Notes under the pieces: generated by a model
Databases searched by the model: none
Told to the model about the DNA's origin: nothing
Seen by the model: only the letters and a program-made list of their open reading frames with translations
In this document: in pieces, positions 37,000-49,500 of the stretch
Layout of the letters: the number at the start of each line of letters is the position of its first letter
Position numbering within the stretch: position 1 is the first letter of the stretch
Translations under genes and position numbers: made by a program
Source of the DNA: Incurvaria masculella
Taxonomy: Eukaryota > Arthropoda > Insecta > Lepidoptera > Incurvariidae
Reading direction: 5' to 3'
DNA length: 64,000 nt
Assembly: GCA_946894095.1 (NCBI GenBank)
Contig: OX335663.1
Location: 1,488,001-1,552,000, forward strand

Positions 37000-39766
37000 C
37001 TTTATTTTACTTATATGAAAATCAATGTTATAAACTGAGTGCCATAGGTCAGTGCCGTCAGTAACCATGTAACATCATTACGATGGAATCAGCGAGGACT
37101 GAGCGCGTGAATCATATTATCGTTAATGAATTAACTCACATAAAGCTAGCAATTTTCAGCAAATGATGAAGCTTCAGCGACAGAACTTCCAATTAACAGC
37201 TCTCCGATACATAAACTGTTTTGCAGATACACGAAACCACGTTATTAATTTAGTCCCTTGCTCTAATGTCATTATGCCATTTATGTAGCTTGGTAAATTA
37301 GCTCGCCTGGTAAAAAGGAAAGTTAGTGATAAAATCTGACGTTTAGTTGCATTTCGTAACATGCCAACGTTTTTTTTCTTTTCTTAAAACAAAGATTTAT
37401 CTTTAAAAATAAAATTTCGGTGTACGTGAGTTCGGAGATAGCACTCCCGAAGGAATGTGGGTAGCGCCGGCACGCCGATTTGATTGGGGTCCATGCATAA
37501 AGATCTCAGGGTTCCATGTCCTCATATCCAGCAAAGTTTATTATGAATCCTCGACAATGGAGGAATTTGATTTGATATTTTGAGCAAAGAGTAGTTTAAA
37601 TATATTTAACTGCCCCAACATTGTTTGCATTTGTTTTCTATTTTAGAAAACAAGAAGGTATGATGTTCTCTTGTACATTAATATTGCTTGCGAAACTGCC
37701 TGTTACGTGCCATTCGAACAACACCTGGACGTGAAGTCCTTTTGGCTTTGCGGACACACGACCGCTCTCTCCCACGTCAAGCGACCGACTGACATGACAA
37801 CCTCCGCCTTCGTGCGCTGTGCGCCAGTTTCGGCGGGTAGTTCCAAATCGCCCGCGGCAGGCCCGTGATGGTCAAAGGGTTATCCTGGCCTTTGATCACA
37901 ATCGCTTTGTATTGAACTGACAAACTGTCTTGTTTTAAGGCGATATTCAGATGTTTGAGTTTGCAAAGTGCGTCGGCACAATCGAAAGAAATATTTGCGA
38001 TTAGGTGAATGTCGCTGGGATTTTGTAGTAGAAGTAACAGATATGTGACCGAAGACAGGAGTTCCAAGCGTTTTAATATCAAAAGTAAAAATTACCTTTT
38101 TCGTAATCAGGTCATACATACCAACGTTACAAATTAGAGATACTACGCAATTTAAAATTAGTATATGGTCATGTTCTCCTATCTCTGGCATGCTCGCAAG
38201 CGAATCGATAGCCACGACGACGATACAGCGATTTAAGGCTGACCACAGCCAATCATAAATAATAGAATACCGCTCACGCCCGGCCCTCTATATTGTCTAT
38301 GGACGTTCCAGCGGGGTCCGCGGACCGATAGTTGTAATCGCTGGCCACCAGCGGCGAGAGGCAGGGATCTATGTCCACGGTTTGGGAATTAGGGATGGCA
38401 AGTTCCAGCTGTCCACGCAAAATACGTGCGATTAATGAAACTAATGAACCTACTATAGGTGAATCGAACGTGAAGTATGTAAGAAGTTTACATTAATGAA
38501 ATAAATAACGCTGACAAAAATAACCACTCAATAAGTAGTGCAAGCTCAGCCCGAGCCAGCAAGCAAACCTTTCACGGGCAGTGCGTCTACAAATCTACCC
38601 TGGGAGCTACATGGGGGGGGGGGGGGGGGGTATACAGAAATTAAGCTTCAAATACAACGCGATTAAAAAATTTGGCCGTTTAGGACGCATATTTTAAGAC
38701 TCGCAAATAAATCATATACTAAAGGGTACTTCCCATTGACCTAAAATCATGAAATTTATGAAAATTCAAGGTCTGTAATCACAAGCTAATAAAAAAATCA
38801 AGGAAAATATTCAAAAATCAATTTATAGTTGTGTTACAAACATTTTTTTTTTACGTTATGAACGAGCAATCTAAGTCAAAATTGGTACGAAAAAAACGCA
38901 TTAAAAGGGTTGTAATTAAGTTGACCCGATATCTTTGCGATGCTGCCATATGTGTCAGCTTAAGTGACTCTGTAACTAAAATGTTTATTGTATCCATTAA
39001 ATCCAGGACTTCGAACACACACCTTTTTATGTTTAGCTAGTAATATGCTGACCCGCAGTGATCCCTCAAGGACTGCGGATATGGATAGGAGGCACATCAC
39101 TATTAGGTAACGGCCGGTCGGCGCACGATAAAGACAGATTTTGATTAAGTGTCGTCCGCAAACCCACAACAAACAAAGAGCAGGCATTTTCATAAGCACA
39201 CCAGAGTGACATTGAAAAGGGACTACCATCGATGAAGGAGCGCCATGGATATTGTAAACGTTGTAAAAAGTAATAAACTAGTAGTTCTCTGAGCTGCAGG
39301 CCTCGGAAGTCCGACTTTGCATAGCTTAAAACTTAATAAATATTCACCGCGGACCTTAAAACAAAATACTATTATTCTCTTGTATTTTTAAATTTAGTAA
39401 TTTAATATTTATTTTCCATAAAAAGTAGCAATGTATTTTCGCTGTCTCTATGCAAATAATCAAGTGGACCCGTTGCTCTTTTGCTGAGTCGAAGAAGGAA
39501 AAACCGACTAACACACTTTCGCATTAATAATATTACTAGGGATTTGTGATGCAGAAGCGTGCAGTCCACGGAGGATAGAGGGAGAGAGGAGATGTTTTTA
39601 ACTCATATTACTAAGGATCGCAGCGTGACACTGTGCGGGGAAGCGGGGGGAACATCGCTTCGTGGTGGGGTCATGAACCGCCCATTTTTGCGAAATCCAT
39701 CTACCGGAAGAATCGATATTCTGGTAGCAGCTATTCCGAGAGCTATTCTTAGTGGTTACAAGACTA
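37000..39766. other. No supported gene
   Basis: Mostly AT-rich. It contains an 18-G homopolymer at 38,613-38,630 and a GC-richer patch at 37,720-37,880. The minus frames around 37,777-38,215 look coding-like only locally and match nothing I recognise. Confidence 0.4.
38613..38630 (+). repeat. 18-base G homopolymer
   Basis: An uninterrupted run of 18 G, bounded by AT and TAT. Such runs can form G-quadruplexes and are prone to sequencing error in length. Confidence 0.9.
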
Positions 39767-40235
39767 TAACTTAATGGCGCCTTTTAAATTTTACTAAAAG
39801 TTTTTTCTATAAAAAAAAACCTTATAAATTTAAATCTATACCTTCGCGCGGGTTCAAATAATTTTAATTTAAAAAATTTCATTAAAATTTGCATCATTGG
39901 ATCAACATTTCTTACCGTAAAACGAAAATTATTGCGCGCCATCTATCGGCACATAGCAAGAGCGATACATCGATACAATGCTCGAATATTGACTCAAATT
40001 ATAAAATATGCCGTGTTTTACTGACAAATAAAACGTAATTCCACCTACAAAATTTAGATTATTTTGTCCTGTGTAATGTTTGCAACATTTTACACAAAAT
40101 CTCATCGTGTAATCAACTGTTCGCCGAAAATTGCGCCGTGGACCATAATATTGTCCCACAACCTAACACCGCCAGCGCCATGTCGCGAATGACTAAGCCA
40201 CGCCTTCTTTATCACGTGGGCTGTGACGTAGCGAC
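39767..40235 (+). repeat. Interspersed repeat, copy 2 (pair with 18,510)
   Basis: It follows copy 1 nearly collinearly ('aaatttaaatctataccttc', 'attgcgcgccatctatcggc', 'tgttcgccgaaaattgcgcc', 'ctgtgacgtag'). Its first CTCF-like core has decayed to 'aatggcgcc'. It runs directly towards a LINE fragment. Confidence 0.65.
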
Positions 40236-40305
40236 CCACTTTGTGGACACAGACCCAGTTTGCTTAAACCATCTCCTCATTACCTCCATCCTCCGTGGTG
40301 CAGTC

Positions 40306-40819
40306 CGAACTCTCGCTCGGGTTCCATATGACGCACATGCCAGGGAGCACTTCAAAATTCTGAAGATACTAACAGCCCCATCGCTTTACATCCTAGAAGT
40401 GGCCAAATTTGTAAGAAAGAACCTTGTCCACTATGAGCACAGTGGAGACAGACATATAGCTACAACACGAGGCACAGGAACCGTCTTCGGCCTGTGGAGC
40501 ATAGGCTGGCCCGCTCCGAGAGATTCCCACATGTAGCGGGTCCAAGGATTTACAATAAGATAGACAATGCAATCCGTATTACAGAGTCTTCGCAAAAATT
40601 CGCTAGGCTTCTGAAAGCGAAGCGAAGCGAAATAAGGAAGGTCCTGGCATGGCACCTAGTTCCCATGTGGTGTGTTGGGCTAATACCATGACAGAAGGTG
40701 TGGTATTAGCCATCCATGTCCAGTCACATAAAAAAAAAGCGCATCTTCTTGATAAGGCCTACTACAGTGTAGAAGAATTCCTGGAAGAGGATTCCATACC
40801 GCTCCATCAATCCTAACTG
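40306..40819 (+). pseudogene. LINE RT C-terminal relic interrupted by a SINE
   Basis: The translation contains FKILKILTAPSLYILEVAKF, then VRKNLVHYEHSGD and, after a frameshift, RVQGFTIR. Past a SINE insertion come KAYYSVEEFLEEDSIPLHQS and a stop. These are the C-terminal landmarks of jockey-like reverse transcriptases (LPSLYILE, YNTR, AYYSVEEF). Only the 3' end is present, as usual for 5'-truncated LINE copies. Confidence 0.75.
40634..40732 (+). repeat. SINE tail inserted in the LINE relic
   Basis: It runs 'ggaaggtcctggcatggcac' to 'gtggtattagccatccatgt' and an A-run. It splits the LINE coding remnant between 'gaagcgaagcgaa' and 'gcgcatcttcttg'. It is only the 3' third of the SINE, so it was itself 5'-truncated on insertion. 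Confidence 0.75.
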
Positions 40820-41354
40820 CACTATGACTGAACTTTTTTAAAACGTAAACTTAATTTACTTATTTCATTAATATTCACATTATACATATATTTGTTTAAC
40901 AAATTTTATTTATATTATCTAATAATAAACATACAAAATCGTAGCCTTAAAAAATATACACCTAAAGCTGTATTTAACCTTAGGGAGGTCCCACTTGGGA
41001 CAAATCCAATAAGGCCGCTCCGAGCTACAGAGACAGAAACCGCCGAACGATTCTCGTATTCGAGAGCAGAATCATTATTATTAGTTTTTTTACTATTGAC
41101 TGCTTCTCATTGTTAATCATTTGTGCCATGTACTGTACCTATTATAAATAATGTTACTTGTTTTGAAATTGATAATTATAATAATTGTGACGTGTAGAAA
41201 AATCTATCAAATAAATGAACTATGAACTACATGAAGAAACAATGTTTTTCAATCGCCGACCGTTTGACACACTCCTTGATCGCTGGCGCGCCGCCGCCTG
41301 CGGGGACGGAGTGTTCCAGTGTTTTTGACGTGTGATAGTCGGGATAAATTGGCT

Positions 41355-41430
41355 GTCTATCCGCACATCCGCATACCCGCAACCGCACATCCGCATACCC
41401 GCAACCGCACCGCACCGCACCGCGCCGCCA
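41355..41430 (+). repeat. Short tandem repeat of CCGCACATCCGCATACCCGC type
   Basis: Two full 22-bp units are followed by (CCGCA)n-like units. Too short to call coding, although both frames stay open. Confidence 0.7.
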
Positions 41431-42056
41431 TTAGCGAACTTCGACGCTCCGCGGCCCGGAATCACTATTGGGACTGTCTATTGCAGTCGCTTCCATTTTC
41501 AAAATTCCGATGATTCTCGGTTTCTTGGGGCATTCCGAATCGAGAGCTATGTTGCTATAACTGCGGCATAGCTCATTTTGCACTTTGCGAAATCAAAAAT
41601 CAACTAATTCCAGCTAAAATAAGCAACGAGTGTCAGCTGAAAATTCTACTACTGCGTATACACAGGTTGATTATTTAAATTCCGTAAATGGGGATTTATT
41701 CACCATGTGGTATTCGAAGATAAGTATTGTCAACTTTTTTAACACAACCTCGCAATAATTTATTAGATTCAGGATATTATTTTAATTGGTTCATCCATGG
41801 AGGTGAAGAATGTATGGAGAAATAAATTCCATACAACGAGCGCGCAAAAAATGACGCCACGCGACTTATAACATAATATCGCCGTACACATTTGTAGCGC
41901 AGTGATGAAAACGGCGAAAAATCAAATTTGATGTCTCCCAAATTGGTAGGTAAAATGATAAAGATAAATATTATTTTTCCGATGGCCAGATGGTCGTTAC
42001 GTCATTCTTCATTCGTAATGATGTATTCAGCGAGAGCCGAAACCAAATAATATGAC

Positions 42057-42608
42057 TAGGAGGTCGCGACAAAAATGGTAACGATAACGTAAACGGCTGA
42101 AACTGGGTTCACGGGATAAAGACCAACCTTCTGATGCTAAATGTGTCAGTCTGCCTGTCCCAAGTGGTTGTGTTACGTAGATAAGGTGGCTGAAAAAGTA
42201 GTTATGGCGACATAAAAATATATGATAAGGTAAATGGATGCAAATGACGAAACATGAAAGTATCAGTACATACTTGCTTAGCAATGCAAAAACTGAACAA
42301 ATCTTTGGTTTCATTTCGTAGTTATAAGCGATTTAGGTTACAGATATAACTTTAGGTATATTTAAGTATTTAATAAAAAAACCGACTGGTTATTGTTGTA
42401 TAATTATTAGGTATCAATGTTTCCAGACAATCAGTATATTCATCAGCAGGTATATACCAGCATCTTTTTTATAAAGCCAATCTAGATAACGCAACCACTT
42501 GGCACGGGCAGACCGACATATTTAGCATCAGAGGGTTGGTCTCTAACATGTGAACCCAGATTCAGCCATTTACCTTATCGTGACCAAAAATTTTGTGACC
42601 TCCCGGAA
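42057..42608. mobile_element. MITE 'GGAGGTCGCGAC' family, copy 2 (uninterrupted)
   Basis: Termini 'taggaggtcgcgacaaaaat' and the inverse ending 'tgtgacctcccggaata'. The internal sequence matches the parts of copy 1 on both sides of its nested SINE, so this is the empty-site reference. Confidence 0.8.
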
Positions 42609-42619
42609 TATAAACAATG

Positions 42620-43100
42620 GCCAAATTCCTCCGGCGCGCCGCGGCGGCACAATTGAGGTGTCGACACTTTTTTAGTTCCTTCCATCCGTTCTCCTGTTAT
42701 TTCTTCACCATGGATTCATCAGATAGTGTGCTCGCCGATACAGTTAAAGTTTTTAACGACTTAATATTTTTAAAGAGTTAAAATAGCAGAAATAGCGATA
42801 AACGACCATGGCGCCATCTACTTTGAAGATCACACCACCCTAATTCTAAACACTCCCTGCTGCGCCATAGCTCGAGGTAAACATGTCTGAAACAAAATGG
42901 CAACGTTTATTATCTGGCAGCACCGAGCACGGCTACAAACGACTTCCGTCGCCGCACGTTCTAAATTCAAAAGCCGCAAGCCGCGAGCGCTCCGCTCGCA
43001 CGCGCGCCGGCCGGCGCCATCTGTGGGCGGAGAGCGCAGCGCGGCGGGGGCGCTGCACGCCCGGCCCGCGGGCGCGTGTCGGTGACGTATTGTAAACCCG
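42620..43100. other. GC-rich island, possible promoter or 5' exon
   Basis: Two CG-rich blocks (42,630-42,660 and 42,970-43,090, e.g. 'cgcgcgccggccggcgccat') lie in AT-rich surroundings. GCGCCATCT occurs at 42811-42819, an exact CTCF-type match on the minus strand. 42,745-42,825 resembles 54,700-54,760. Short frames here are not convincing. It could belong to an upstream nervy exon on the minus strand; unproven. Confidence 0.3.
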
Positions 43101-43207
43101 TTTGTTCTGCGAGATCAGAGGTGCACGGTCTAAAGCTGGGGTCAGATTTGTTAAGATTGGGGGAGCGTTGATTAGTTTATGTGGAGTACCTGCACTTTTA
43201 CAGTGGT

Positions 43208-43300
43208 CTGCAGGTCTATTCCTGGCATTCAGTAATTAGGAATCAGGATTCCTCTAAGTGTCGATTAAAATAAATCAGCAATTGGTGAAACCAGGCTAAG
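43208..43300. mobile_element. Foldback MITE 'GCAGGCCTATTCCTGG', partial
   Basis: The left end 'tgcaggtctattcctggcat' runs for about 45 bases of the family and then diverges into 'aaatcagcaattggtgaaac', which recalls the 102-bp repeat. Confidence 0.5.
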
Positions 43301-43634
43301 GTAAGATAAAAACCTTATCGATAAGGTCAGTAATCTATAGAATCGACTCCCTGCCGACATATTTCCCCGACAGTACAACCTCCTGCAAACATGGTGTGAA
43401 GAAGCACCTGGCCGGCCGGCCATGGTTTTTCCAGCTTCCATCAAAGTTCAAAAGCCCATGGGCATCGTCGGGCACCGTGAGCTCCTAGCGTAGGCCATAC
43501 GCAGCGCTTAACATTAAAACAATCTTCTTGAATTCGCCTACACAATTTGGGCGTAGAAATTCTATAAATAAACAGTGGTATAAAATATTTCCCAATAAAG
43601 CTGTAGTCAGTTTTAGTAGGCTTTAGCTTAGATC

Positions 43635-43870
43635 AGCAGGCCTATTCCTGGCATTCAGTAATTAGGAATCAGGAATACTGAGTCTAGAGAACCGCTTTTA
43701 TAGCGGTTTTCAAAGCGATTTTTCCGACGGAAAACTTTGATTTATGAAAAAAAACTATACTCCGGAATATTTTCGTCAAGAAAATCGCTTTGAAAACTTC
43801 TATATAAAGGCGGTTTCAGATACTCAGGATTCCTGATTGCTGATTACGGAGTTCCAGGAATAGGCCTGCT
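43635..43870. mobile_element. Foldback MITE 'GCAGGCCTATTCCTGG', full copy
   Basis: The left end AGCAGGCCTATTCCTGGC and right end GGAATAGGCCTGCT are inverses. The palindrome continues inward ('aaccgctttt', 'ttttcaaagcgatttt'), so nearly the whole element folds on itself. Confidence 0.8.
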
Positions 43871-44311
43871 GGGTATAGGTAGGCACTAAAAGGTAAAAAA
43901 ATCGAAGTGTTACTTATGATCTGTCTTTTTTAAATATACTTTTTAATTGAGCAATCAATAAAAAAACAGTTGTTTTTTTCTTTTTTTTATTTAATCCCTT
44001 CAATGGTTCTCTTTTGGTTACGACCATCCTGCTAGCTCTAAACAGCCCTCATAATCGGCGCAACTGCAATTTGGCAAGCACTCCCTCCTCCCAAATGAGT
44101 GCACGCCCTCTTCTTTATGACCCGCGGGGAGCCGCTAAAAGCACCGGATAGTGCTAACATAATGTCGAAATAGACAACGAAACAGTGGCCCGCGGGCTAG
44201 TTGCGATAATGCACACGTGGAGCAGGCTTATAGCTAGTTTTGGCAGCTGAAAGGGATGTAATGCCCTGGCGACTGGAAATTGTTGTGGGCATCTGCAGGG
44301 CATCGGCTTTT

Positions 44312-44606
44312 TAGGATTCCGTACCCAAAGGGTAAAAACGTAACCCTATTACTAAGCCTCCGCTGTCCGTCCATCTGTCCGTCCGTCCGTCGATCACAGG
44401 GCTGTATCTCATGAACCGTAATCGGTAGGCAGCTGAATTTTTCACAGAGTGTGTATTTAATTTGCCGCTATAACAACAAATAGGTAAAATAAATAAATAT
44501 TAATAATTAAAGGGGGTCCCATACAATGACGGGATTTTTTGTTTTGTCCTGTACGATGGCAGGGACCCTTTGTGTGCGAGTCCGACTCGCACTTAGCCGG
44601 TTTTTT
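44312..44606 (-). repeat. 'CCGGCCAAG' element, inverted copy
   Basis: From 'ttaggattccgtacccaaag' through (GTCC)n to 'gagtccgactcgcacttagc' and 'cggttttttt'. Complete relative of the copy at 5,449. Confidence 0.75.
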
Positions 44607-44747
44607 TTAAATATGTTAATGTAAAGTCCATTTCCAGTGGTAGTAATAATCACGAAAATATTGATTATTTGTAACGATTTAAGGGTCTCGGCCTATATTA
44701 AAATTCAAGTTTCTACCTCATTCGTATGACGGCAGCATAACCATGAG

Positions 44748-44771
44748 TTAGGTTAGGTTAGGTTAGGTTAG
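44748..44771 (+). repeat. Interstitial (TTAGG)n telomere-type repeat, 4.8 units
   Basis: Perfect TTAGG units, the canonical insect telomere sequence, in an otherwise unremarkable stretch. Confidence 0.9.
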
Positions 44772-46585
44772 TTTCCTTACAAATTCTGGGCGCGCAACAC
44801 CGAATGTTGGTTGTACTAAATAGCGTCCTGTCAATTTCGTACGTGTTCTTACATGTTTTTGGATCTCAAGAAAATCAGTTGCCTAGCGAATTCGTAACAG
44901 AACTCACTCGCCGGCCCTATCCCCCCGTTTCCCCATACAAACCAGTTTCGGTTTCTACTATAATCATTGCATGCTCGCTGACTTACGTTTGCATAGGGAA
45001 ACATTACACACAATTTTCACATGTATACAGTAGGTATCAATTATGACGACATATAAAATGACGTTATACACGGCAGCAAAGATAAGCTCGGTCCCAATAT
45101 TCGGAACAATCCAGGCAATTAATGAAAGCGAGATGTACGGTAAAATCGTTATAGAGCCACCAAATTGACGTTTCCAATTACGAATGTTGTTATCGAATGC
45201 GGTAACGCTGTCGAAGTGCGCTCGGTCGTTAAAATCAACGCGCGGGCATTTAGTACCCCTGACTCGGACATGTTATAACAGCTTAAATTGAAGATGACTT
45301 TCTATTGTATCGTTCGTTCTGTCAGAAACCGTCTCTAATGCATGGAGGTGATTCATACCTCCATGATTCAATGCTTGAATATATTTCACTTCGCAGATTT
45401 CTTGTGAAAAGCCAAAGACCCATTCGTTTTGACGTGAATTTGATTAACCTCTCACTAGTCAATACATTTCAAGCTTACTGTAGCTGAACTAACATGCTTA
45501 CGATATTATGTCATATACCATACTAGTATCATACATATTCTGTGCTATTATGATAGCGTGGCTTTACCCTAACGGATCGGTGTGACATTTTCTTCGCGCG
45601 CATGTGAAGTCGGCGTGAGGGGTCCGGAAGCAAGTGGCCGATTTTGATGCTAGTGTCGGACGCTTGGACTAAAAATTCGTGCTATACTTGTACTGTCGAA
45701 CCGATTCTCATCTCATCTTTCTTTATTACGTATAAAGATTTTTACAAAAAATAACTGAGAAACGGAAGGAATAAGTAATATAACGCAAAAAAACTAATTT
45801 ATTACATATTATATAAATAATGTATAATTATAATATTATAAGATCTTAAGATATCTAAAGATTTTAAAATAAATCAATACAATTATAATATTATAATAAA
45901 TATTTCATTAAAAAATAAAATCCTGGACTTACCGTGTGTACAGACATATTTTAACAAAAAAATAACTGAGAGACGGAAGGAATAAGTAATAGAACGTAAG
46001 AAACAAATTTTAAAATTGTTGTCTGTTTGTCGGTTTCTCGGTTTCTCTGTTAATTTGTGCGCGCATCACGTAAAAGCAACTGATTACATAAAACATCTAA
46101 TCACTGAAGAAGCAATAGTCTGAGTAACATGTTAAAACTTAGTACGAGATTAGCAACGGACTAACCAATCCATGGACATATGGAGTACCATAACCCGACT
46201 ACTAAAAGGCAACAAACATTATAACAAACATCGAGTCGAGTTTCAGATTTTAAACTTTTTTTAAACATTGTAATGGAAAATGGTCGGTGCCATAAAAATA
46301 GGTGCGAATGTAGTTGTTATTATTGTCAAGGACTCTATCATGACAGAGGTCATCAAGATAAAATCTCTAAACATGCCTGCTATGTTCAGATTCACGAGAT
46401 TGGCACATGCATGCGATGGTGTCACGATGAGGCTCGTCCACACGAGTTATTTTTTAATAGAATCTCGCGCACTGACTTACTTTGCGTAGAGTTTGTTCAC
46501 ACCGTTTGTGCTCACACGCACACACGTTGGTTAATGGGAGATGCATGCAGCATTCATGTTAGTGAAGACTTAGTTTGAAAAAGGC
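44772..46585. other. No gene seen; AT-rich flank upstream of the lipase
   Basis: 45,780-45,990 has two copies of 'taactgagaaacggaaggaa' about 200 bases apart around a very AT-rich stretch. The open frames at 44,804 and 46,261-46,578 lack coding character. Confidence 0.4.
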
Positions 46586-46595
46586 ATGCAGGCAT
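46586..46595 (+). CDS. Candidate lipase first coding exon (ATG plus seven bases)
   Basis: ATG CAG GCA T precedes a perfect donor GTAAGT at 46596. Spliced to 47970 it gives MQAFVVEGACLVLLASARA, a plausible signal peptide, and the phase (1) fits. It is chosen by phase and donor quality only; another upstream ATG exon is possible. Confidence 0.45.
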
Positions 46596-49500
46596 GTAAG
46601 TCTTTTTGATATTTTTATCATTTTTAAATAATGTATCTTTCTTAATTTATTTCTACCGTGCCTAAATAGCAATCACAGCTAACTTCCCTCGGTTCTTAGG
46701 GTTCCGTACCCAAAGGGTGCCAACGGGACCCTATTACTTACAATAATTGAAATCTGTCACCAAGTTTTCTACCTTTTTCTTACTAAGCAAGTACGTCGCT
46801 TATTTCACGGAATGTGATATGTATGTATGTATAATCGACAAGGACTTACGGAATTACGGGAGGAGGGACTGTAGGAGAATCCCAGATTAAGGGTATATTA
46901 GGTGGCGAAATCGGAAGACGCAAAACGCGCATGGTATGTTTTGCTGGCTCGGGTCCAGCCTTGCAGTACATTGTTTTTTCTTTGTTATTTTTAGGATTTT
47001 TAAGCTAAGGCTTTGCCAGTCCCATAGTGCCTTTAAACACAATACCAAGGAAACAAATCAAAAGAGCCACCACCTCCTAAGAATCCCTTAGAGATAAATA
47101 CTATTTTACAAAACCTAACATAATAATAAAATCCTCACTATTTGGTTGACACAACACACTATGCATTTTAAAGAAGAGGTTAATCCTGTCAGTTTTCAAT
47201 AATACTTGTAATTTTCTTCGAAGGTGCCCGTTCCGTTCACATTCTACTAAAGTATGATATAGGTATTCTTCTTTTGTACAATGTTGACAATTTGGACTTT
47301 CCTTCTATTTCATAACAAATAAAAATGTATTTAGTGGGATGGGATTATATCTCTCGTTTGGGATGCCACATGTGTGGACACATTGGCCCCCTCACACGTC
47401 ACGCACTCAGCATCAAAAGTAGGTTCGGCTGCCGAGTCAGCAGCAAGTTTAAAAATAAAAAAATACCAGGCAATAACCGATCAAAATTATTTATTTGTTC
47501 CTTTCGCGGTTGAGACCTTCAGCCCGTGGTGTGAGAGCGCCAAATCATTTATTTATGAAATCGGAAAGAAAATTATTGACTTAACAGGAGACAAAATGTC
47601 AGCAAGTTATTTAACACAAAGACTGAGCATTGCTATCCAGAGGGGCAATGCAGCAAGCGTGATGGGAACACCGCCATACGTGTCGCCGCTGGACGAAGTC
47701 TTTTATCTTGGCTCTTAACCCTTGTGTCTTCGTTTTTTTTCTTTTTCATGTTTTTAAAATTTTCATTTGTTAATGTTATCAAATAAATTAGTATTCCATT
47801 TAGTGGGATATGTCCGGAGTGAATTCTGTATGCCATTACAATCTGAGTTCTAGTAAGGCGTGATGACTCAAACCATGGAATGGTGGTCTTGCAGTACATT
47901 GGTAAGTAGTCCTTTTTACAGGGATCTTTCTTTAATTAATGTATCCCTGCTTCACGGTCGACTTTCCAGTTGTCGTGGAGGGCGCGTGCCTGGTCCTCCT
48001 GGCGAGCGCCCGCGCCGCGCCGCCCGCACCCGACGTAGACTGGTGGACGGCGCTCGCCGAGGCGGCGGCGCCTCTGCTGCACGGCATAGTGGCCGCTGGG
48101 TCCGAACAATGTATGTCAACCCTGGCATTCTAGCTAACATCACAGCCCGAGTTTTGCCATGTCTAAGGAATCAGGAATCAGGAATTTTGAGTCCATAAAA
48201 ACCTCTCTTACTGAGCAATCTCACCCTAAAAGAAAGTTACTGTAAAGAAAAAATCACATTTCTGGTTGTCGACTCGATCTGGCTGCACGCCTATTCCTGG
48301 AAGTCCGTAATCAGGAATCAGGAATCCTGAGCCTAAAATCCCGCTTAATAAACCTTGATTAATTGAAAAACTATGTTCCGGAATATTTTCGTTTGAAAAA
48401 AGCTTTGAATATTGCCATCAACTCAGGAGTCCTGGTTCCTGATTACGGAATTCCAGGAATAGGCCTGCTGGTTCCTACGAGGTGTGTTGGGCTAATTTAA
48501 TGACGTTAGGTGTGGTATTAGAACGGTCTCCGCGGGTATTAGCCATCCATGTCCAGTTACATAACAACAAAAAAAAATTAAATAGTGAGCCCAAACTATA
48601 GCTAACAGGTAAATAGATGCAAGGGCATACATCCAGATTTACAAAGTATCGAGGTAAGCTAAGAATGTATTGTTTCAGGCGAAAACGTCAAGAAGATGCT
48701 AGGCTTGAGCTACGAACAAGTCCAGGCCAGAAACACCCCAGACACCGTAACCTCCTTAACCTTAAACCAGATAACCCAATTCGGAACCCAGAAATTCAAT
48801 ATGTCCTCAGCAGCAAAATCCGTATTAAGAAGTTCCACGTTCGACCCGAAGAAAAAACTGGTGATTCTAATACACGGGTTCATGGAAAACGCTGAAGGGA
48901 TGATGGTTCGGACTATAGCCGAGGAGTTCTTTAAGAGGGACGAGTACAATATTCTCGCTCTGGATGGAGGAGATCTGGTCAAGATGCTGTACTTCAGATC
49001 GTCTACGTATGTGAGGTTTATGGGGGAAACATTGGGAGAAGTGTTGGCTGGGTTGGTAGATGGTGAGTGTTATCAAGGAGAAATAGCTTTCAAACTATAT
49101 TGTTTAATAACATGCTCAGGATGGATAAAAAAAAGTAGAAATCAGAAGACAATATCCAAGGATTCCGAGAAATCTTTATGAAAAGGTCAAAATGTTTGAA
49201 GGTATCTATCATCAAATACTTAATTAAAGTGCTTTAAAACGTCATATATATTGAAATATAGGTATTCATGATATATTTAATGATGAGTTGCTAAGTGGTC
49301 CAAAACATCTTTCCAATTCAGTTTTTAGTATTGCTCATGTGTAGCTGAATTCATTGTAATCTTTGAATTCAATCGAACTGGTAATATTCAGTTTTCTGAT
49401 CTTATAAAATATCCATATTAGGGTTGTTAAGACACGCTATGTTGATGATGTTTTCCACAGAAGGTCACAACCCCGAAGACATCACCGTAATTGGGCACAG

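Noticed and set aside
37777..38215. Minus-strand frames of about 100 codons
   Set aside because: No start or splice context, no family similarity, and the two overlapping frames compete. Noted only as a GC-richer patch.
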